64,000 bases of DNA from Panax quinquefolius (lineage: Eukaryota > Streptophyta > Magnoliopsida > Apiales > Araliaceae): assembly GCA_020205615.1 (NCBI GenBank), contig JAINUW010000600.1, forward strand, positions 1 through 64,000, written 5' to 3'. The translations under genes were made by a program, and so were the position numbers. Shown here in pieces: positions 10,966 through 23,068 of the stretch (position 1 is the stretch's first letter; every line of letters begins with the position of its first letter). Under the pieces are notes generated by a model. The model made no database searches, was not told where the DNA came from, and was given only the letters and a program-made list of their open reading frames with translations.

Positions 10966-11635
10966 AACACATACCATCCCAACAACCAAAATCATCCAAA
11001 CTTTAGTTGGTCAAATAATCAAGGACAACAACAGCAAAATTAGTTTCAGCCTAAGTCATCTCAACCACAGTTTGCACCAAAACCACCGTTTCCACCAGGC
11101 TTTCCTCAACAACAATAACATCACACTCTCGCTACACCACAGCCCGAGAAGAAAATCAGAGACGGAGGAGTTGATGTTGAAATACATGGCAAACACTGAA
11201 GTCATGATCAAAAGCTAAGCAATGGCTATCAAGAATTTGCAGACTCAAATGGGGCAAATGGCGAGTATGCTCAACAACAAGCCCCAAGGTGCATTGCAAA
11301 GTAACACTAAGACAAATCCTAGGAGAGATGGAAAGGAGCAGTGTCAAACAAACACATTGCGATCAGGAAAAGATTTGACAGACATACTGATCCAGGCAGG
11401 CATAGCGTGAGATTCTAAGGGGACATAACGTGACCATGAAAGTGAATAGTTGGATGGTGAGGAAGAAAATTTAAAAAAATATGAGGTTCAGCAGGATGAG
11501 AAGAACAAGGCAGGTTCAGAAGTGAAGGTAAAGAGTCCGGTACACCCACTACATCCTCAAGTACCATATCCACAGAGGTTAATTAAGCAGAAAGACGACA
11601 AATAGTTCAGCAAGTTTCTAGAGGTATTTAAAAAG

Positions 11636-12240
11636 TTGCAGATCAACATACCTTTTGCAGAGGCATTGGAACAAATGCCAAGCTATGCAAAGTTCATGAA
11701 AGGTATATTGTCAAGGAAGAGAAGATTATATGAGTTCAAAACAGTAGCCTTAACAGAGGAATGCAGTGCAGTGCTCCAACGCAAACTACCTCCAAAGCTG
11801 AAAGATCAGGGCAGCTTCATAATTCCATGCACCATTGGAAAGATAAACTTTAGCAAGTGTTTATGTGATCTGGGAGCAAGTATAAATTTGATGTCGTTGT
11901 CAGTGTTCAACCAGTTAGGATTACCGGCTCCAAGACCGATAAACATATCATTACAGTTAGCTGACAAGTCCATCACATATCCATGGGGAATTTTTGAAGA
12001 TGTGTTGGTTAAGGCGAATAAGTTCATTTTTTCGGCCGACTTTATCATTCTAGATTTCGAAGAGGATAAGAGTATACCAATCATACTAGGGAGACCATTC
12101 TTAGCCACGAGCAGGACTTCAATCGATGTATAAAAGGGAGAACTAACGATGCGTGTACATGATCAAGAGGTCACATTTAATGTCTTTAAGGCGATAAAGT
12201 TCCCATCGGATGAAGAAGAATGCTTCGTTAACTTTCCGGT
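11636..12240 (+). pseudogene. Athila aspartic protease region (E1)
   Basis: Open from 11636 to a stop at 12131-12133, then readable in the same sense to about 12235 (MRVHDQEVTFNVFKAIKFP). The N-terminal part (EALEQMPSYAKFMKGILS) and the protease core with CDLGASINLMSLSVF, then IILGRPFLATSRT, are hallmarks of Athila proteases. The catalytic triplet reads D-L-G where many relatives have D-L-G or D-S-G, so it may once have been active. In a full Athila element RT would follow at once. Here sequence passes in about 250 bp to a GGGAGGCAACCCA motif normally found after integrase, so RT through integrase has been removed. Confidence 0.82.
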
Positions 12241-13195
12241 GCATTGGGGTCCGAAGGATGAATTCTGAAACCAAGAAATTATGGACCGTTGAACTATGTA
12301 ATCGGGCATAAGTTCGTGGTCGAAAGGTGGAACCGATTGATGAAAGTCGAGGTCATTAAATTTTGTGGTGCAGAGGTCAATAAGGAAGGCACCTCAATTC
12401 TTGACGTGACGTGAGATTCAGAGATAGTCGAGCTAATTGACTATAACCTAGTACTGGATGGGAGGCAACCCATCATTTCTACCCCCATTGATTCATTTTT
12501 TTAGTTTATTCATCTTGGTTTATGTTAGTTAGTTATGTCTAATTCATTGTTAAAGGATATTGGATACTCTTGCTCAAGTGTGTAACAAGAATTGATTGAC
12601 AAATACTTGCGCGATGTTAGTATTATATGGCCACTAATTCATGCCTTAACCATGTGCATTAATGTCTATGCAGGAACCAACATTGGAAAGCAGTACTGAG
12701 AGGCAAAGAAAAATTGAACCTTAGTATGGCAGATATTAATAAGGCTGTGGCACAAGGCCCGTCGAAATCTAATCTCTCGCGCGTGCATGCGCCAATCCGA
12801 TCAGACCAATAACCCTATCAGTAAGTCTCATACCGCTGCAGCTACAAACTCACTACACACTTTCATGGCGCCATGACAATCGAATCAAGTCAGATCTGAA
12901 CATTTTTAAAAATGAGAGTTGGACCATTTGGACTCTCATTTCTAATAATAACAGATGCGAGACTCTCTCACTCTCCATAACTCACGTCTCTATCTCTCTA
13001 TCAGTTACAGATTGAAGCCGTATATCTTTCCATCAAATCCCTACACTCTCTCCACGTTCAAAGCTCAACCATCTCTCCTTCTCTCTATAAAGCTAGGGTT
13101 CCTAATTGGGTTGGCATACACAAGTGTGAAGGTTCTAATTTCATAAATTTCCATTCTCTCTTAGTAAGTTCAACTTTTTGATCAACTATCTGTAA
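12241..13195 (+). promoter_or_regulatory. E1 pol-deletion region and candidate internal promoter
   Basis: GGGAGGCAACCCA near 12460 marks the usual sequence after Athila pol. A CT-rich stretch (about 12960-13085) is followed by TCTATAAAG (13084-13092) about 100 bases before the ATG at 13196. A pyrimidine patch plus a TATA box looks like a plant core promoter for the downstream ORF. Promoter activity is inferred. Confidence 0.4.
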
Positions 13196-14290
13196 ATGGG
13201 TCCAAAGAGAGCACGACCATCTTCATCTTCTTCATCCTCATGCGGCAGTCACGAGGAGGACATTGTCGACCACACCAAGTTCTTGTGTCTAGAAGCCCAG
13301 CAAGAGTACTACCGCATTGTAGCGAAGACATTTATCAAGGAAAGGGGATTCAGACCCGAAGGCCAGGATGGATAGCTCTGCGCCATGATCCATGAACGAG
13401 GTTGGGGTGGAATGACTGCATCTCCCACGCCCATTCCGATGGGCGTCGTCCGAGAGTTCTATGCCAATGCCAAAGTCACCATGAACGATTCCTCTATGGT
13501 TCGTGGTGTTGAGATAGACTACAGACCCTCCGCCATCTGAAACGTGCTGAGAATCACCGCAAGACCACCAACAGGGGCGACCAATTAGATCACAGGGGCA
13601 CATCTGGACACAGATTTGGAGCTTGTTATCGTTGAGTTGTGTGTGCCAGACACGAAATGGACTTACAAAGTTGGCATGACCCAACCTCAAATATTTCCAA
13701 AGAACAGACTAAATCGACACGCCAAGGCTTGGAATCTGTTCATTTTGCCAAGCTTTTGCCTTCATCGCATCATCAACATGAAATCACGCATGAAAGGGCC
13801 GCAATATTGTGGGGCATAATTCTTGGTGAAAGTACATTGATGTGGGGTATTTGTTTCATCAAAACATTGTGAAGTATTCGAAGGAACTACCACTCGGGAG
13901 CATTTCACATGCTTCAGATTGGTAGCTATGTTATGTCTTGCAGCAGTTAGGGTGCAATCAGAGGCAACGAACAAATGCAGTATCCAAGTCAAGACATCAC
14001 ACATGCCACCATTGTTAAATTTGAGGACTGGGCCGGTGGTGAACCACACTCATGGACGACGGATTCATTCTCCCCACTTTCCCTAGCCTCGCAGTGAGCC
14101 CCCTCAGCCTGATGAGGCAGGTCCATCCACCCGAGCACAACCGGTTCTTAACGATCGACAGCTTCGAAGGTTGGAGCGCAAAGTCGATGCCATGTATGAA
14201 AATCTTGGAACATTTGCTACGGGACTCAATCGGGCCTTGGCCGAAGCCTTCGCGCAACAAGGAACAATGCTAGAATGGCATGATTTGGGG
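13196..14290 (+). pseudogene. Athila downstream (env-position) ORF, plant-transposon-protein-like
   Basis: ATG 13196 opens MGPKRARPSSSSSS, followed by a EYYRIVAKTFIKERGF stretch, an HERGWGG motif, VVREFYANAKV, then VRGVEIDYRPSAI. The order ERGW, REFYANA, VRG and YRPSAI is the pattern of the putative plant transposon protein domain (formerly Transposase_32) often found 3' of Athila pol. Stops interrupt the frame at 13372, 13537 and 13588. The frame shifts near 13815. A C-terminal helix (RRLERKVDAMYENLG, about 14165-14210) closes the protein. Function of this family is not established; it occupies the place of an envelope-like gene but I see no clear signal peptide or membrane anchor. Confidence 0.65.
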
Positions 14291-15565
14291 ACGGTAAGTC
14301 TTGTATCCACCACAGTGATTCACCACCCGAGGAGGGTGGTCAAGCCGATCATTAGGGGAGTTTTCTGTACCCTTTACCTTCATTCAATGGGGACATTGAA
14401 TATTTTAAGTTTGCGGGTATTGGGGATCATAGCATAGTAGTTTAGTAGTTTAGTTTTATTTAATTGGTGCATGTTTAGTTAATTTTGCATGTTTATGTGT
14501 TTAGTTAAATTTTTGCAATTTTAATTTTTATTCATTATGGATTGTGATATTAATTTTTAGTTGCATGTCTCACACAAATTCTTGCTTAATAGAAATTTTT
14601 GCCTAGACAATGATGATAGTGAATTATGAAGGATTTGAGAATATTTGGGATAACATGAATTTTGAGATATAATGTTGTACACGATGAGATTCATGTTCTT
14701 TGTTTAAATGCTTTCAGATGCACAAACGTGTTCACAATCACTTGTAAGTTGAAGAAGTGTATGTTGCATTGCTTAATAGAACATGTAGTTTTAAAAGAGA
14801 AACATGTGAAAAGTGTTGTAGTATCATATGAAACATTGACATGCATGTTTTGGGAAAACATGGGTATCTTATATATAATATATATATATATATATAATAT
14901 CAAATAGCAATAATGTATCTAGTCTTAATTAGGAATACAGCTACTTGAGTAGAAACGCATGAGGGGATTGTCTCTACACCTAGCGCCCTAAGGTCTTTCA
15001 TGGTCTGGGAGTCGTTGGTTGAAAGCTCGCTAAGGGGTAGCAGTGTACCTAATGGGTTGAGACATTGCACAATCAGTAAAAAAAAAGAGAGAAAAAAAGA
15101 GAAAAAGAAAAAAAGAATAGCAATAAACACCGCGGGAAAGTGCGTAAATCGCCCTCATGTGTAGCAATAAAGCAATAGACCCATTGTTGAACCTTAATTT
15201 GTGTTGATATGTTGAAACAGTCTCCGTTACATGAATATGCATGAGTCTTGCTTTAGACTATAATTTTCTGTTTGGAGCAATGTAGCATATGTATTCTGTG
15301 CTTAGATCAAGTTTTTGGTGAACACCACACACACACAACATTTCTATAGCATATATGAAATTATCTAAGTGTATGATGTTATGTCTATAGTTTGGTTTGA
15401 AATTGTATTCTTGGATATGGATAATTCACTGAGGTAATTTGGGCTGAAATTCTGTTATGGTAGGGACTATGTGAGACTAGTTTGCATCATAGAGTAGTTG
15501 CATAGTTGCGTAGTTGCATTTTCATTATTCATTAGTATGCGTTTCTTGAGGGCAAGCAACACTTC
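14291..15565 (+). other. E1 3' noncoding region
   Basis: AT-rich with no gene. It contains a short TA run (14870-14897), a purine-only A/G tract (15078-15117) typical of Athila 3' regions, and the sequence leading to the polypurine tract. Confidence 0.6.
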
Positions 15566-15580
15566 AAGTTTGGGGGTATT
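15566..15580 (+). other. Polypurine tract of E1
   Basis: AAGTTTGGGGGTATT directly before the 3' LTR, the standard Athila plus-strand priming site. Confidence 0.8.
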
Positions 15581-17250
15581 TGATAAGTGGTATTTTTACC
15601 TACTTATTGCATATCAATTCATGCGAATTGTACCCAGCTCAAGTACATTTTATTGTGTTTTAGTTGCATTTCACGTTATTTCGCATTGCATTTACTTAAA
15701 ACTCCTTTTGGTGAATAAGTGCAGGAATTGGCTTAATTTTGGTGGTAATAGAGGCCCGAAGCTAATGAATATGTGAAGGTGAGGCACAAGAGAGGATGTG
15801 CATAGCATGGAGTTGAAATGGAGCAAGGAGATCAAGCAATGAAAGAAAAAAATAGCGAAAGAAGCGTAGCGAGAAACAAATCTAGAGCCAAAGCCAAGAG
15901 AGTCTGTGCAAGCCATGTGCTTGATAACAACTGGGGAGGCTTGGCGCCACATGAAAGTACCCACGGCCGGACACTCTTGACTTTACGCAGAAGTTCTTGC
16001 GATCGTGAAAGAGGAGATGAGCGCTAGCGAAAGATGCTGGATGGATAAAAGCAAACATTCTGTAAGTCTCGCGGCCGCGAGACTGAGAAGCTATAGAGGC
16101 ACGCGGCCGCATGCGATGCTGGTGCTGTAATTTTTCTTTTATTTTTAATTCTTAATTAAATGATGTGTAATGGGTTTTTAAACGATTCTGACTGGTTTCA
16201 GACACACACTTGATAATTTTTAGCGTATTCTTTTCATAGAAACTGGGGTTTATACCTTGGGAGAGATTCCAACGTAGAACGAAGCCAAAATGTCTATTAT
16301 TCTACTTCTTCTTGGAATTCTCTATCATCGTGGATTTTGATTATTATTTATTGGATTTCTATGAGGATTTAATAGTTGATCATTGGTTACTATCCAGTGA
16401 TTGGGTTTGATTGTTCTATCTTTCTTACTTCAATTGTTTGTTTATTGATCATGGTTAGCGTTGATCCCATAATGGCTTTTGGTTCAGTCATGAACTAAAC
16501 TCCATTATGGGATTCTAACGGATTTTAATATGTAGTTTGGTTGTACGCTTAAAACCTAGAGATGTTTTACATATCATATGGAATATCAGTCATGGTTGTT
16601 TTACATGTATGAATGCTTGATCACCATTCGTTTCAGTATTTGTATGGAATTGACAATGAACATATAAATATGGATTCTAATCATGATAACATGCGAATAT
16701 GGGGCTGTTATAATGGCTTGCGCATTTTGTGAACCAGATAAACATATATTGTTTCACCGTATGAGCTAGAATAAGGGCTTGGGCTTAAAATCAATATAAT
16801 TGCAATTTCACATAGACATATAGTGATTTTGGTTGTATTGGTGATTACATAGAGTCTAACATCTGTAGATGCTGTGTAAGTAGGTTATAGTGCATTGAAA
16901 AATGGTTATAACTCTATTCGTGCTCTTGGCTATTTTCCTGTGATATGTGAACACTTCTTGCATGATAGTGGCGATTGAATGAAATATTAAATGAAGTTAG
17001 GATCCCATTATTTCCAAATTATATTTATTTCCTTATTATTCTTATTTTCAGTTGTTATTCACAAGTTTAATTCAACACTTTTAATCATCAGTCTAGGCAT
17101 ATAAATTTGGTGAGTTAATTGATGCAGGATAGTTTAAATTTAACAACTTTATCTGTGGGATCGATACTCTACTTACTCTGTATTACATTGTTGAACGTGT
17201 ATGCTTGTATGAGTTAGAGCTCTTTTATTAGAATTATAAAAGAGGCAACC
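15581..17250 (+). repeat. 3' LTR of E1 (Athila)
   Basis: Starts TGATAAGTGG and ends AAAGAGGCAAC(C); the final CA has mutated. It pairs with 8121-9793. About 15838-16045 is strongly diverged from the other copy while both flanks are close. Two NotI-like GCGGCCGC sites lie near 16071 and 16103. Confidence 0.88.
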
Positions 17251-17251
17251 T

Positions 17252-18190
17252 GAAAGCGATAGGACCGTAGAAGTTTAGAGGAACAACAGAGACCCGATAG
17301 AGGCCTGGACATGGATAAAGGAGATTGAGAAGGCCTTCATTATTGCTAGATTACTAGAAGAACAGAAAATAATTTTTGCTACCTACTTAATGAAGGGTGA
17401 GGCTAACTATTGGTGGGAGTCCAACCAGAACAAAGCCATGATTGGAATCGTGACTTGGGAAGTGTTCAAGACGTTGTTCTTTGGGAACTACTTCCACGAG
17501 AGTATCTAGCGAGAATGGAGATCAAGTTTTTGGAATTGAAACAGGAGAATATGTCAGTGTCAAAGTACGCTGCGAAGTTCAATGAATTTGCCAGATTCGC
17601 TCCACATCAGGTGGACACGGAGGTGAGGAGAGAAAGAAGGTTCAAAAATTTACTAAAGCCGTTGATTTACAATAAGGTAGCGGTTTTACAAATCACGTCA
17701 TTCTCAACTCATTGGAGAAAGCTCTCATAGCGGAAGGTGGAAGCGAAGCGGTCTCCAAATACAATCGGAGAAGAACAAGAAGAAAGTAGAAGGTGGGAAT
17801 CGAGAATGTTAACAATGGCGGTAGCAACAACAAGAAAGCGGAAATGGAGCGATGGGGGGGTAGTAATTTGGAGAGTCAGCAAGGTAGTGTGCAATAAAAG
17901 AAGCCGGTGTGTGGAAAATGTGGGAAGGGTCACTCGGGAGAGTGCTTGAAGGGAAAAATGGTATGTTATACCTGTGGACAAGAAGGGCATGCCTCACCCA
18001 ATTGTCCTAATGCGAAGAAGGGAGGGGTTGTTTTAACTGTGGTGAAGCGGGATATCGGATCAAGGATTGCAGGAAGAAAAGCACGGATGGCGGAAAGCGG
18101 CAACAGGGGGCAACACTCAGGAGAACTTCGTGGAGACCCGGCCCGGTCAAACAAGCCGACAGTGAGGACATTCAATATGACAGTGCAAGA
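17252..18190 (+). pseudogene. Gag of E2, part 2 (capsid and zinc knuckles)
   Basis: Resumes after E1 with AIGP and a PIEAWTWIKEIEKAF capsid motif, then a YLMKGEANYWWESN segment. A frame change leads into 17410-17730 (FLELKQENMSVSKYAAKFNEF). Two CCHC zinc knuckles follow from 17907: CGKCGKGHSGEC and CYTCGQEGHASPNC, with a third degraded one near 18035. The linker carries frameshifts and stops. It ends at the RTFNMTVQD motif that opens the protease region. The role was RNA packaging; this copy is dead. Confidence 0.8.
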
Positions 18191-18593
18191 TGTCGTGGCA
18201 TCCAGGGAGGTGGTTTCAGGTATAATTCTGATCAACTATATAAATGCCTATGTGTTATTCGATTCGGGAGCTTCATGTTCTTTTGTATCTGATGAATTTG
18301 CTCAAAGATTAAGTTTACCTCGTGAACTATTAGAACACCCAATGAATGTAGAAGTAGCAAACAAAGAAATTATCCCTGTAGACTACATCTATAGGAACTG
18401 TTGTGCTGATGTAAGAGGGTTTAAGCTTAACGTGGATTTGATACCGATTCGTCTTGGAGAGTTTAATGTAATCCTCGGGATGGATTGGTTATCAAGTCAC
18501 GAAGCGGTCATTGACTGTAAGAAAAAGTGCGTACACCTAAAGACTCCGAATAAGTCAAAGGTGGTATTTCATGGCATTAAATCACCGAGATAA
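18191..18593 (+). pseudogene. Aspartic protease of E2
   Basis: In frame with the upstream zinc knuckles. [20 protein letters not shown] carries the catalytic DSGA motif, followed by SCSFVSDEFA, then [13 protein letters not shown] and CKKKCVHL. All are typical of Tekay proteases. The frame ends in a stop at 18591-18593 just before the RT linker, so fusion to RT is lost. Confidence 0.85.
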
Positions 18594-18608
18594 TCTTGTT
18601 ATCTAACG

Positions 18609-19929
18609 ATGATGCAAGAAAAAAAGTTGCTTAAGAAGGTTTGTATAGGTTATTTGGCTCACGTTGGGGATACCCACAGAGTCGAGGGTGAACTGGGTCA
18701 GATAGCTATTGTAAGGGAATTCGTTGATGTCTTCCAAGATGAGATTCCAGGATTGCCACCAGATAGAGAGGTAGAGTTTGTTATCAATTTTGCACCAGAG
18801 ACATCACCGGTATCCAAAGCTCCGTATCGTATGGCTCCGGTAGAAATAAAGGAACTGATGGATCAACTACAAGAGTTATTAGATAAGGGATACATTTGAT
18901 CGAGCGTATCACCGTGGGGAGCACCAGTCTTATTCGTAAATAAGAAGGATGGGTCCTTAAGGCTTTGTATCGACTACCGAGAGTTGAACAAGGTCACCAT
19001 TAAGAACAAGTAACCGTTGCCCAGGATCGATGATTTGTTTGATCAGTTGAAGGTGGCGAAATACTTTTCAAAAATCGACTTGCGGACTGGTTATCACCAA
19101 CTGAAGGTGAGGCAGGAGGATGTTCTAAAGATGGCATTCAGAACTCGGTATGGACACTTTGAGTTTTTGGTAATGTCTTTTGGATTGACGAATACGCCAG
19201 TAGCATTCATGGACTTGATGAACAGAGTGTTTAAACAGTATTTGGATAAGTTTGTTATCGTGTTCATCGATGACATTCTGGTATATTCAGAGACGGAGGA
19301 AGAGCACGCTGAACATCTAAGGATAGTGTTGGAGACGTTAAGGAGGGAGAAGTTATATGCAAAGTTCTCCAAGTGTGAGTTTTGGTTGCAGAGAGTGCAG
19401 TTTTTGGGTCACGTTATCGACAAGGATAGTGTTTCGGTGGATCCAGCAAAAGTAGAAGCGGTTATAGAAATTAGGAGTTTCTTAGGATTAGCGGGATACT
19501 ATCAGAGATTCATCCAAGATTTTTCAAAGATAGCATCATCGTTGACCAACCTTACTAGAAAGATGGTGAAGTTCGTTTGGATGGAGAAATGTGAAGAGAG
19601 TTTCATGGAATTGAAGAAGAGGCTCAGTCAAGCACCTGTGTTGGCTTTACCAGAAAACACGGGAGGATTTGTAGTGTATAGTGATGCGTCACAAAAGGGT
19701 CTTGGATGTGTACTGATACAGCATGGCAAGGTCATTGTGTACACTTCACGTCAGTTGAAGGACTATGAGAAGGGTTATCCGACTCATGACCTGGAATTAG
19801 CAGCAATAGTTTTTGACTTTAAGATTTGGAGACACTATTTGTATGGCAAGAAGTGTGAGATATATACGGATCACAAGAGTCTGAATTATATCTTTACGCA
19901 CAAGGAGCTAAATATGAGGCAGCGCCGAT
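18609..19929 (+). pseudogene. Reverse transcriptase and RNase H of E2 (interrupted by E3)
   Basis: The connector (FVDVFQDEIPGLPPDREVEF) is followed by RT blocks: [10 protein letters not shown], a stop at 18897, [24 protein letters not shown] with a stop, then from 19017 [24 protein letters not shown] and the catalytic FIDDILVYS near 19268-19294. The thumb reads [15 protein letters not shown]. About 12 residues are missing near 19465, between KVEAV and [12 protein letters not shown]. RNase H follows: [15 protein letters not shown], then ETDH-type motif [14 protein letters not shown] and NMRQRR, where E3 is inserted at 19930. Two stops and the small deletion make it inactive. Confidence 0.88.
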
Positions 19930-22900
19930 TATGACACCCCCAAATCCATGTACTTTATTCCCACAAGATTTGGTGTTCACTTATCAAAACTATTACATCT
20001 AACTACCCATCAATAAAGGATAAAGACATAATTTAAATAACTTAAACACTAACCTCTCCCAATAAAGGGTTACATCATCATCTCAAATTAAATCCTAGGT
20101 AATCTAACCTTAAAATTATTGCATAAATTTGCAGAATACATCACATATTAAAACAAGTCTTTAACATAATTTTTTAAAATAAAATTCTCAAAAGTCTTCA
20201 TCATTTGGAAATCTTGCCCTTGCCTTTGCTAGTCGACGGCTAATAAACTTTCTCCACTTTAGCTGCAATGTTAATTGCAAGAGTGAGCAAATAAATGCTC
20301 ACTAATATAGAACATAGCAACGATAATAACATGAGAGTGAACAACGAAAGCTAAACAATAAGGAACTTGTTCTACAAATCAAACTAGAAAACAAGTTCAA
20401 ACTGAAATTATCTGAGGGTCTTAAGACCACGAACTATGTCCCCGGTACTTAGGTATTATTACCCAACCTTAACAGTCATTTAGACTATACGGACCCTTCT
20501 TAACATACTTATGGGGATCAGCCCTTTGTACCATGTATTGTGCACAAACATCTAAACATTACACGTACAAAATCCCATGTGTTAGGGTTGTTCGTCTCAG
20601 TTTGAATTTAGAATTTCCGCACTAAAGAAAGTTTAGTTTGGAACTAGCTTATCAGTGTTTCATGATTTTAGAACACTATTCGATTTACATCAGTAAAGGT
20701 TTGATACAAGAGTTTATAACTGAACAAGACTATTTAGATCAAATATTAATAACAACAGTATATATTTAGGTAAACATGGAATTCATGCAAAGTGCTACAT
20801 TCAAATGAGTTAGAACAATCTCATTTGAAGCAATGAATTAAAGCATTACAAATTCTGAATAATGAGAAATAGAAATGTGAAACTCATTCGAGGTAACGAA
20901 ACAGGTCACAAGAGCTTATACATACATATTCAAGATAGATTAGGCTTGCTCAATTTTAAGAACTTGCACAATAATATTATAGAAATGGAGACTTGCATTC
21001 AATACGAAAAGAATGAAGTTAGAAAGCTTTACTCAATGTAAAGAGTTAAGATTTAAGAACTTGCTCAATAATAACAAGGTAGAGGTTAGAAAACTTGCTC
21101 AATCATAAGGAGATAAGGTTTAGAAACTTGCCTTGATTGTAAGCTACACAAATGAAAAATAATCTCCAATTACCCTACACACATCATTGAAATCGCAAGC
21201 ACAATTAGTTGTATGAATATTAGCTTTTAGGGTTTAAACCATCATTTAGGTCATAGCCCTAACCTAGCACCTAACCACGTAGGTTAATATACTTAACGCT
21301 TCTAAAATTACACATTGATCAACATAACTTAATCGTTCAACTCTATCTTTCGAAAACATCTCATTTGGTTTCATTTTATAACTTATTTAAATAATTATTT
21401 CAAATCTTTACACTTTGCATTTCAACACATTGAAATCTGATATTATACTTTATATCATGTATTAACATCATTAACATACACGCTAAACTAACATAAGTCC
21501 GATATGCACGACTGCAAACAAAGCAGACCTCCTTGTCTTGGTTAAATTGTGGCATTGCACTACTTACCACACTGAAGGCTACTAGGACTAAGAATTCTTG
21601 GCAAGACAACACCAGATTACCTTGTTTTTTGCCTTGTACAAGCCTTGTTACAGTAAGAATTGATTGATGACATAAAGACGGCGAATGAGCGATGAGTCGT
21701 TTTAGCCCAACAAACACAAATTTCACCCGTTAAATGGTGATAACAATATGTAAAATAAATATACAACTAACAAAAACATAATTACTAACATATTCAACCA
21801 CTTAATCCAATTTAACAACAATTAGAACTATTTTAATTTCTCAATTTTCATGTTTTTCATATTAAACTCCATTTTTGACAATCTATCCCAAAATCATCGC
21901 TGCGAATTCGTTATTTGGCCAAATCATTCCATTCAAATTACATTATGTTCATATCTCAATGAACTACCATATGCAAGCATCAATTTATAATTTTATACAC
22001 AGATTGACCACTAAAATTGATACTTTCTAAGGCCATAACATATGAATATAAACACTGCTAATTCCTTTTCTTCCTACAACCAATTTCTCACGAACTTGAT
22101 AACTGATACAACACGCATACAAGATAATTAACAGATTCTACAACATAATACACACCGTTTACATAACGCTTGAACAACAAATCCAGAAAAACCAGTTTAT
22201 AGATAATAGAAAATCACAAGTCTAAGAATTAAAATTAGATATACCTTAATCTTCTTGATTATAGACTAGTAAGATGGTGAGTCTCTTCCTCAACCCTCAA
22301 CAATTTGCAGAGATTTCACTCAAATTCTCTTTAACCCTCTGTGTCTTCTTCTCTCTCAACTCACCACTAACCTTAGGAAAATAAGATGCGTAGGAAAATA
22401 TACTGACTCCCACTAACGTCAGTTGAATAAGCCAAATGGTCTTCGTCGGTTAAAAATAAGCCAAAGGCCACAAGGCCCTGTTTGGCTAACCAAAACTCTC
22501 CCAAACAATTTATTTTAATAATATTAATATTATATAGTTTTCATGTCACACCTTAATTTAGTTAATTTAAATAACCTTAGATTAGTTGATTTAAATTAAC
22601 TTATAATATTAATAATAAAAAATCTTATTATCATTAATAAATAGTTATATATCAAATTTAATTAATAAATTAGACACATCACTATATTTAATTTATTTAT
22701 TTCCTTTAAATTAAATAATTCATTTAATTTAACTAATTTCTTAAATATTAAGCAATTGATTTAATTTAACTATCTCCTTAAATTAAAACCAACAAATAAA
22801 ATTATCATTACTCGATTCAATTAACATTAATTAATTTAGCTACTAAATTAATTCATGACAATTCATAAAATATTTATTTTCCTCAATAAATAAATTATTT

Positions 22901-22960
22901 TAAATATTTATTTAATTCCATAAATATTTAAATTAAATTACAAATTTCTCGATCGTTACA
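19930..22960 (-). repeat. 3' LTR of E3
   Basis: In its own sense it starts TGTAACGATCGAG (at 22960) and ends GGGGGTGTCATA (at 19930; the final CA reads TA). It pairs with 28390-31408. AT-rich palindromic sequence fills the first ~450 bp. The conserved hairpin lies at 20282-20303. Confidence 0.92.
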
Positions 22961-23045
22961 TCCTTCCTCCTTAAAAGGATTCATCCCCGAGAATCACAAC
23001 TCGAAAAAATTTATTCGTTACATTCTTCCTCCTTATCAAGATTCT
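22961..23045 (-). repeat. Polypurine tract of E3, present twice
   Basis: Directly before the LTR lies AAGGAGGAAGGA followed by TGTAACGA. About 61 bp upstream (23015-23035) the near-identical AAGGAGGAAGAATGTAACGA occurs, so the tract and the first LTR bases are duplicated in tandem. Confidence 0.75.
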
Positions 23046-23068
23046 GTCCCCAGAATCGCTATACAAGA

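Larger units (their letters stand above)
8121..17250 (+). mobile_element. E1: Athila-type Ty3/Gypsy element lacking RT and integrase
   Basis: Two LTRs (8121-9793 and 15581-17250), the Athila primer site TGGCGCCGTTGCCGGGGA, Athila gag and protease, a downstream ORF in the env-like position, and a polypurine tract at 15566-15580. No RT, RNase H or integrase lies between protease (ends about 12240) and the downstream ORF. Flanking bases are CAAGG on the left and GAAAG on the right, an imperfect target duplication. E2 gag is continuous across the two flanks, so this is a real insertion. Confidence 0.88.

Noticed and set aside
13289..13690. Minus-strand 133-codon ORF opposite the Athila downstream ORF
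   Set aside because: It is the shadow of the + strand reading, which carries the family motifs.
21400..21726. Minus-strand 108-codon ORF in the E3 LTR
   Set aside because: The matching stretch of the other LTR (29879-30174) is frame-shifted and dissimilar in protein; it is chance coding in an LTR.
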